From positions 1-9,571 of the forward strand of contig DASSMU010000182.1 of NCBI GenBank assembly GCA_035701465.1: a stretch of DNA of 9,571 nucleotides. The letters are read 5' to 3'. Below the pieces are notes generated by a model. It had not been told where the DNA came from. It saw nothing but the letters and a program-made list of their open reading frames with translations, and did no database searches. The DNA comes from VRUE01 sp035701465 (GTDB taxonomy: Bacteria; Actinomycetota; Thermoleophilia; Solirubrobacterales; 70-9). Of the stretch, positions 4,986-9,571 are shown one piece after another (position 1 is the stretch's first letter; every line of letters starts with the position of its first letter). The translations under genes were made by a program, and so were the position numbers.

Positions 4986-6619
4986 AGCGAGCGGCGATCT
5001 ATCTGCGGGTATCAACGGTCGCGCAGGCGACGCGGGGGCGTGAGCCGGAGGGCTACTCGATCCCGGCACAGCGCGAGGCCTGCCAATCGAAGGCCGCTGA
5101 GCTGGATGCCGAGGTCGTCGCCGAGTACGTCGACCGGGGCGAGTCGGCCAAGACCGCCGACCGGCCCGAACTGAAGGCGCTCCTGACTCGCCTTGATGAG
5201 AAGCGCGACCTCGACTTGGTCATCGTCCACAAGGTCGACCGTCTCGCCCGCAACCGCTACGACGACGCGACGATCACCTACGCCCTTCACGAAGCTGGGG
5301 TCGAGCTGGTCTCCGTCACCGAGAACATCGACCGCACCCCGGTCGGTTCCTTCATGCACGCCATCGTCGCCGCCAATGCGGAGTTCTACTCAGCCAACCT
5401 GGCGGCCGAGGCGAAGAAGGGATTGGTGCAGAAGGCGAAGATGGGAGGTACCCCGAGCAAAGCGCCACTGGGCTACCTGAACGTGCGCAAGATGATCGAG
5501 GGGCAGGAAATCCGCACGGTGGAAGTCGATCCCAAGCGCGCGCCTCATATCCGCTGGGCCTTTGCCGCCTACGCCTCCGGCGCCTACACGCTGGAAACGC
5601 TGCGTGCCGCTCTCACCGACCGAGGGCTACGCACCCGCCCGACACCGACCAAGCCCGAAAAGCCGCTCTCGCGCTCCCAGCTGGCGGCCCTGCTTCAGAA
5701 CCCCTACTACGTGGGCGTCGTCCGCTACGCCGGGGTCGAGTACGAGGGGCGCCATGAGCACCTGATCGATTCCGCCACCTTCGCCAAGGCAAAGGCCGTG
5801 CTGACCGCCCATAGCCACGCGGCGGAGAAGGACCGAAAGCACCGCCACTACCTGAAGGGCTCGCTCTACTGCGGGCGCTGTGGCTCGCGGATGGGGCTGA
5901 TCCATGCGAAAGGCAATGGCGGACGCTATCCGTACTTTTATTGCACCGGGCGAATGCGGGGAACGGGCTGCAAGCAGCCCTACGTCGCGGTCGACCTGAT
6001 CGAGACGGCGGTAGAGCGCGCCTACGGCGAGGTGAAGCTGCCGCGCCGCCAGACCGAGTTGGTGCGGGAGAAACTGAGCCAGGCGATGGCCGGGATGCGC
6101 AAGCAGGCCGAAGCCGAGGCAACCCGTCAACGCAAGCGCCTCGCCAAGCTGAGCGAGGAGCGCGAGAAGCTGCTGCGCGCCTACTACGCCGGAGCGGTCC
6201 CCGTCGACCTGCTGGGCAAAGAGCAGGAGAGGCTCGCCGCCGAAACCGAGCAGGCCGAATGGCACGTCGAAGCGGCCGAGGCCTCCTTCGGCGACGTCGA
6301 GGACACGCTTGGCAAGGCACTCGACCTGCTGGCCGACTGCCAACATGCCTACCTCGCAGCGCCGGGGCACCTGCGGCGCCAGTGGAACCAGGCGCTCTTC
6401 GAGCGGCTTGTGGTCTACGACGACAAGATCGGCGAGGCCGAGGTCGCCGAGCCGTTCGCCACGCTGGTCGACCCGGAACTGCCCGAGTCCCTGGATGGCA
6501 AAGCGGCCACGCGCACCGCCGTTTCTTCTGGCGGTGGTTCAAATGAGACGCATTTTATGGAGGCGGCCGGAATTGAACCGGCGTCCGAGGTCGTAGTGCG
6601 ATGGTGTCTACAGGTATAG
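4973..6619 (+). CDS. Large serine recombinase (putative integrase of the island)
   Basis: 548 residues from ATG 4973, which has GGAG five bases upstream; ATG 4982 (giving MKRAAIYLRVS) is the alternative. It catalyses site-specific DNA exchange through a serine-DNA link. The N-terminal resolvase domain (about 6-155) has nucleophile Ser14 in AAIYLRVSTVAQ, the VIVHKVDRLARN segment at 83-94 and a long alpha-E helix region. A Recombinase domain (about 165-285) follows, with the usual LQNPYYVGVVRY. The zinc ribbon uses Cys300, Cys303, Cys324 and Cys333. A coiled coil at about 360-435 is typical of large serine integrases. The C-terminus is odd: codons from M529 (base 6557) onward read MEAAGIEPASEVVVRWCLQV, which is the antisense of the tmRNA 3' end. 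So the gene runs into the host gene, and the pre-integration protein probably had another tail. It is likely translated together with the 71-residue gene. Confidence 0.95.
   Translation: MSAMKRAAIYLRVSTVAQATRGREPEGYSIPAQREACQSKAAELDAEVVAEYVDRGESAKTADRPELKALLTRLDEKRDLDLVIVHKVDRLARNRYDDATITYALHEAGVELVSVTENIDRTPVGSFMHAIVAANAEFYSANLAAEAKKGLVQKAKMGGTPSKAPLGYLNVRKMIEGQEIRTVEVDPKRAPHIRWAFAAYASGAYTLETLRAALTDRGLRTRPTPTKPEKPLSRSQLAALLQNPYYVGVVRYAGVEYEGRHEHLIDSATFAKAKAVLTAHSHAAEKDRKHRHYLKGSLYCGRCGSRMGLIHAKGNGGRYPYFYCTGRMRGTGCKQPYVAVDLIETAVERAYGEVKLPRRQTELVREKLSQAMAGMRKQAEAEATRQRKRLAKLSEEREKLLRAYYAGAVPVDLLGKEQERLAAETEQAEWHVEAAEASFGDVEDTLGKALDLLADCQHAYLAAPGHLRRQWNQALFERLVVYDDKIGEAEVAEPFATLVDPELPESLDGKAATRTAVSSGGGSNETHFMEAAGIEPASEVVVRWCLQV
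6540..6582. other. Presumed attachment-site junction at the ssrA 3' end
   Basis: The recombinase frame passes directly into the tmRNA T-stem and acceptor stem (6558-6582). Bases after the discriminator A (plus-strand T6558) read TAA on the minus strand instead of a gene-encoded CCA. The combination of integrase and tmRNA 3' end identifies this as a probable att junction; the exact crossover bases cannot be fixed. I saw no second copy of the T-stem/acceptor sequence elsewhere in the window, so the other end of the island must lie beyond base 1, or the shared core is very short, as is usual for serine integrases. Confidence 0.6.
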
Positions 6620-6916
6620 CCGGCGCTTGATTCTCGTCTCCCGGGGTCCGCGCCGGCGGGCACTGCGGGAGATAGAGCCCTCTGAAATTTCCCCTGACAG
6701 ACGGGGCGATCCGCCTGGGTAAGCCCGCGTTCTGAAGCCGGCTGCCCCCTCCGCGGGCGGGAGGGGACCGACTCTCATCACCTAGGTTCTAGCTAGGCAG
6801 CGAGGGCGAACTCATGGTCCGCACGTATTGGTTTTTGCCGGGGTTTAACGAGGCCTCCGGCAACCTCGACCTGCAACCGTTCGCACGGACCGACCACGTC
6901 GAAGCCTGTCGCCCCC
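6558..6916 (-). ncRNA. ssrA: Transfer-messenger RNA (tmRNA)
   Basis: tmRNA rescues ribosomes stalled on broken messages and adds a degradation tag, working with SmpB. The 5' end on the minus strand reads GGGGGCGACAGGCTTCGACG, the familiar tmRNA start. Its GGGGGCG (6910-6916) pairs with CGCCTCC (6559-6565) to form a seven-pair acceptor stem with one G-T pair. The T arm is textbook: GCCGG, loop TTCAATT, CCGGC (6566-6582). The discriminator is A and CCA is not encoded. The total length of 359 bases is normal. The message part ends in codons for HEFALAA and a TAG stop (6793-6795), followed by G/C-rich pseudoknot-like sequence. It is the insertion target of the neighbouring island yet keeps an intact acceptor and T arm, so it is presumably functional. 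Confidence 0.95.
6793..6840 (-). other. tmRNA tag-peptide reading frame
   Basis: In the frame ending at TAG 6793-6795 the codons give QKPIRADHEFALAA, preceded by CGG and CCC codons. The ALAA ending is the classic protease-recognition tail. The resume codon is uncertain: the canonical-looking GCA AAA ACC AAT is present but lies one base out of this frame, so the tag must begin at a non-alanine codon such as CGG or CAA. Confidence 0.7.
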
Positions 6917-6933
6917 ATGCTATGTGCCGCTCG

Positions 6934-6939
6934 ATTGTA
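6934..6939 (-). promoter_or_regulatory. Candidate -10 element for ssrA
   Basis: The minus strand reads TACAAT here, five of six matches to TATAAT, 17 bases before the mature 5' end at 6916. That would give a short precursor leader. A possible -35, TTGCCG, lies 20 bases further up, which is longer than ideal. The element sits at the N-terminal end of the divergent reductase gene. Confidence 0.4.
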
Positions 6940-6950
6940 CGGTGTCCGGA

Positions 6951-8327
6951 GTGGCCGAGCGGCAATTCGACGCGATCGTGCTGGGCGCCGGGGCGCCGGG
7001 CGAGGTCTGCGCCGGCCGGCTCGCCGACGGCGGCATGTCGGTGGCGATCGTCGAGCAGCACCTGGTCGGCGGCGAGTGCTCCTACTACGCCTGCATGCCC
7101 TCGAAGGCGCTATTGCGGCCCGGGGACCTGCTTGGCGAGGCGCGCCGCGTGCCGGGCGTCGCCGAGGCGGTGAGCGGCGACCTCGACCCGCGGGCGGTCC
7201 TCGACCGCCGCGACGAGGTCGTCCACGACCTCGACGACTCGGGGCAGCTCCCCTGGCTCGAGCAACGCGGGATCGAGCTGTTCCGGGGCGAGGGAGAGCT
7301 GGACGGCGAGCGCCGGGTGCGTGTCGGCGAGGACCTGCTGACCGCGAGCCGCGCCGTCGTGATCGCCACTGGAAGCGGTGCCGCGATGCCGCCGATCGAC
7401 GGGCTCGATTCGGTGAGGGTGTGGAACAACCGTGAGGGAACGACCTCGAAGCGGGTGCCGGAGAGCATGGTCGTGCTCGGCGGCGGCCCGGTCGGCTCCG
7501 AGCTGGCGCAGGCCTGGTCGACGCTCGGGACCCGGGTGACGCTGATCGAGGGCGCCGAGCGTCTGCTCTCGCGCGAGGAGCCCTTCGCCGGCGAGCAGGT
7601 CGCCACGGCCTTGCGCGAGCGCCACGGCGTCGGCGTGCGCACGGGGGCGCTGGCCAAGCACGTCGCGCAGGGCGACGGAGGCATCGGGCTGGACCTCGAC
7701 GACGGCACCGCCGTCGAGGCCGCCGAGCTCCTCGTCGCCGTCGGGCGCAGGCCCCGCACCGACAGCATCGGCATCGAGTCCGCCGATGTGGAACCCGGCA
7801 AGGGCGGCTTCCTGGAAACCGACACGCGGATGCGGGTCGGCGGACGCGATTGGCTCTACGCCGTCGGCGACGTCAACGGCCGCGCCCTCTTCACCCACAT
7901 GGGCAAGTACCAGGCCTGGATCGCCGCCGAGAACGCGCTCGGACGCCCGGTCGAGGCGATCGCCGAAGAGCTCGGCTCGCCCCGCGTCACCTTCACCGAT
8001 CCCCAGGTAGCCGCCGCCGGGTTGACGCTTGACCAAGCGGAAGACGCCGGAATCGACGCCCGAGCGATCGACGTCCCTACCGACGGCACCGCCGGAGCCA
8101 GCTTCCAGGGCAAGGAAACCGGCGGCATCTCCCGCATAGTCGTAGACGAGTCCCGCCAGGTAATCGTAGGAGCCACCTTCACCGGCTTCGAGACAGCAGA
8201 CTTCCTCCAAGCAGCAACCATCGCCATAGTCAGCGAGACCCCCCTCCCAAAGCTCCGCCACGCAGTAGCGGCCTACCCCACAAGAAGTGAGATCTGGCTG
8301 AAGCTGCTCGAGGCGTACGGGGTCTAG
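6951..8327 (+). CDS. FAD/NAD(P)-dependent disulfide oxidoreductase (dihydrolipoamide dehydrogenase-like)
   Basis: A group I pyridine nucleotide-disulfide reductase: electrons pass from NAD(P)H through FAD to a cysteine pair and then to an unknown disulfide or other acceptor. With the start at GTG 6951 the protein has 458 residues, normal for the family. Motifs in order: FAD-binding G12-A-G-A-P-G17 and E35; redox-active Cys43 and Cys48 in GGECSYYACMPSK; ATGSGAAMP; the second nucleotide-binding motif VVLGGGPVGSE; YAVGDVNG; and the dimerisation domain from about FTDPQVAAAG. The usual His of HPTxSE is Tyr442 (AAYPTRSE), while the Glu is kept, so the acceptor chemistry may differ from true lipoamide dehydrogenase. 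Starts at 6924 or 6942 are possible; none has a clear ribosome-binding site, and all sit beside the 5' end of ssrA. No pyruvate dehydrogenase genes are nearby, so a household E3 role is not supported. Confidence 0.93.
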   Translation: MAERQFDAIVLGAGAPGEVCAGRLADGGMSVAIVEQHLVGGECSYYACMPSKALLRPGDLLGEARRVPGVAEAVSGDLDPRAVLDRRDEVVHDLDDSGQLPWLEQRGIELFRGEGELDGERRVRVGEDLLTASRAVVIATGSGAAMPPIDGLDSVRVWNNREGTTSKRVPESMVVLGGGPVGSELAQAWSTLGTRVTLIEGAERLLSREEPFAGEQVATALRERHGVGVRTGALAKHVAQGDGGIGLDLDDGTAVEAAELLVAVGRRPRTDSIGIESADVEPGKGGFLETDTRMRVGGRDWLYAVGDVNGRALFTHMGKYQAWIAAENALGRPVEAIAEELGSPRVTFTDPQVAAAGLTLDQAEDAGIDARAIDVPTDGTAGASFQGKETGGISRIVVDESRQVIVGATFTGFETADFLQAATIAIVSETPLPKLRHAVAAYPTRSEIWLKLLEAYGV

Positions 8328-8342
8328 CTCAAACGCTCGAGC
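8306..8342. terminator. Possible bidirectional hairpin at the convergent gene ends
   Basis: GCTCGAG (8306-8312) and CTCGAGC (8336-8342) can pair across a 23-base loop that contains both stop codons. The arms contain the self-complementary CTCGAG and the loop is long, so this is weak evidence. Confidence 0.25.
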
Positions 8343-9571
8343 GGCTCTTCAGATCTTCCAGCAAGTCCTGAGGCAGGCCTGCGACTTCATCCAGCTCGTC
8401 TACCGAGCCGAAACGACCGAGCCTCTCGCGATGGGCAAGCAGGCGGGTGGCCTGGGTGACCGAGAGGTTCTCGGCGCGAAGCTGCTCGAAGGTGACCGAG
8501 TTGAGGTCGATCGAGCCCCCTGAAGGGGCTGCCGCCGGAGGCGGCGAAGGGGGTGCTGGTGCCGGTGGCGGCGGTCCCGGCATCGGCGGGGGGGTCGGCT
8601 GCGGATCCTGCGGAGGCTCCGGGGCCGGTGGCGGTGGCGTGGGCTCGGGGACAGGCGGCACAGGCTCTGGGGCGGGTGGAGGCGGAGGCGGCCCGGGTGC
8701 CGGAACCGGCGGCGTTGGCGGCGCCGGCGCGGGCTGGTGCCCGCCGCCCTGGACCGCCTGGATCACGGCCTGCTCCGCTTCGGCGGCACGGCGCTCGGCT
8801 TCGCGGGCGCGCTCCTCGGCCTGGGCGACGCTGTCGCGGACCTCCTGCAGGCGCCGCTCGCGCTCGTCCTCCTCGGCCTTCAGCTTTGCCAGCCGCTCGG
8901 CCTCGGCTGCACGCTGCTCCGCTTCCTTGGTGCGCTGCTCGATCTGGCGCAGGCGCTCCTGTGCCTCGACCATCGCCCGCTCCTGGGCTTCGCGCTCCTG
9001 CTGGAGCCGTTGCTCGGCGGTCTCGATGTCCCCCGCCGAGGAAGGCGGCACGGCCATCGGAGGCAGAGGCTGGACCGGGGGTGGAATCGCCTCCATGCCC
9101 TGCGTCGATTGCATGCCCTGGGCGCGCTCCGTCCGCTCGTCCGCCTCGCGTTGCAGACGCTCGGCCTCCGCGATGCGACGGTCGGCCTCGGCCCGAATCC
9201 GCTCCTCCTCCTGCTGGATCTCGCCCACCTTGGCGCGAACCCGCTCTTCTGCCGCCTCTGGACCGTCGTAACCGGGAGGCGCGCCGGGTGGCGGCACCGC
9301 GGCAGCAGGACCGGGTGGCGAAACCGGCTCTGCCGGCAGCGGGGGTGGAGGCGCCGCTGCCTGCACGGCGGGGGGTTGCGACCCGGGTGCCGGCGGCTGC
9401 GACGAAAGGGGGGGTGGTGCCGGCTGGGCCGCCTGTCCTCCAAGCTGCAGCTGTTCGCGCTCCTGGGCGGCGCGGGCCTCGGCGAGTTGACGCTCGGCCT
9501 TCGCCGCTTCCTTGCGCGCGCGCCGACCGTCGGCTCGCCCGCCTCCACTCCCGCGGCGCCCGGCGCGTTTT
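8329..9571 (-). CDS. Coiled-coil, proline-rich protein with ComEA-like helix-hairpin-helix domain (5' truncated)
   Basis: The frame is open from the stop at 8329 to the right edge, giving at least 413 residues; a GTG at 9366 is only internal, since the upstream frame is just as gene-like (RKEAAKAERQLAEARAAQER). Layout of the visible part: a charged helix; a Pro/Ala/Gln linker; about 50 residues of coiled coil (EEERIRAEADRRIAEAERLQ); a short Pro/Met linker; about 95 residues of coiled coil rich in E, R, A and Q; about 70 residues of Pro/Ala/Glu linker; and a final HhH domain of about 60 residues, IDLNSVTFEQLRAENLSV then LGRFGSVDELDEVAGLPQ. The last part follows the ComEA pattern (INxNTAsxeeL...GxFxsveeLlxVxGig), which binds DNA without sequence preference. 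The missing N-terminus may hold a membrane anchor. A role in DNA uptake or envelope-DNA contact is possible but not shown. Confidence 0.85.
   Translation of the reverse strand, partial: KRAGRRGSGGGRADGRRARKEAAKAERQLAEARAAQEREQLQLGGQAAQPAPPPLSSQPPAPGSQPPAVQAAAPPPPLPAEPVSPPGPAAAVPPPGAPPGYDGPEAAEERVRAKVGEIQQEEERIRAEADRRIAEAERLQREADERTERAQGMQSTQGMEAIPPPVQPLPPMAVPPSSAGDIETAEQRLQQEREAQERAMVEAQERLRQIEQRTKEAEQRAAEAERLAKLKAEEDERERRLQEVRDSVAQAEERAREAERRAAEAEQAVIQAVQGGGHQPAPAPPTPPVPAPGPPPPPPAPEPVPPVPEPTPPPPAPEPPQDPQPTPPPMPGPPPPAPAPPSPPPAAAPSGGSIDLNSVTFEQLRAENLSVTQATRLLAHRERLGRFGSVDELDEVAGLPQDLLEDLKSRSSV

Noticed and set aside
5613..6542. 309-codon minus-strand frame
   Set aside because: It is the antisense of the recombinase with an Arg/Pro-rich product, common in high-GC genes.
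6557..6616. MEAAGIEPAS as a real conserved protein domain
   Set aside because: It is the antisense translation of the tmRNA T-arm and acceptor stem, a known source of false conserved peptides; treated as an integration effect instead.
6789..7061. 90-codon minus-strand frame covering the tmRNA 5' half
   Set aside because: It lies in the tmRNA and its promoter, and is in a different frame from the ALAA tag.
8447..9271. 274-codon plus-strand frame rich in Gly, Ser and Arg
   Set aside because: It is the antisense of the coiled-coil/HhH gene; the glycine runs are the complement of proline codons.
1..9571. CRISPR array, insertion sequence or additional tRNA genes
   Set aside because: No regularly spaced identical repeats, no transposase and no further cloverleaf with a GTTCRA T-loop was found by eye on either strand.

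Overview
The window looks like high-GC actinobacterial chromosome. The flanking genes from about 6900 to 9571 have strong G/C bias at third codon positions, and their style would fit Thermoleophilia/Solirubrobacterales, although that placement is an inference from general resemblance only. The main event is a junction near 6557 between an accessory island (1 to about 6557) and ordinary chromosome (about 6558 to 9571). The junction lies at the 3' end of the tmRNA gene ssrA, a classic insertion point for mobile elements.

Island side, left to right: a 5'-truncated repeat-containing protein with a hydrophobic C-terminus (2-538); a PD-(D/E)XK nuclease-like protein on the minus strand (774-1268); an FRG-domain protein whose frame is broken by one base (1619-2495); an unknown 142-residue protein with a striking beta-rich tail (2663-3091); a very strong two-tier hairpin between convergent genes (3181-3234); a minus-strand pair encoding an unknown helical protein and a small winged-helix protein (3884 to 3257); about 885 bp without a convincing gene that holds a diverged 270-bp tandem duplication and a 12-bp repeat; and a 71-residue small protein overlapping a large serine recombinase (4973-6619). 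Much of 1600-3100 is visibly less G/C-rich than the chromosome at the right, as expected for acquired DNA.

The recombinase is the probable integrase. Its last 20 codons are the antisense of the tmRNA 3' end, so the gene runs through the presumed attachment site into the host gene. The nuclease-like gene, the FRG gene and the unknown 142-residue gene are the likely cargo and resemble a small defence-type set, but no function is demonstrated here.

Chromosome side: the complete ssrA (6558-6916, minus), whose tag reading frame ends in HEFALAA; a flavoprotein disulfide reductase reading away from it (6951-8327); and, convergent with a single base between stop codons, a long coiled-coil/proline-rich protein ending in a ComEA-like helix-hairpin-helix domain (8329-9571, truncated at the window edge).
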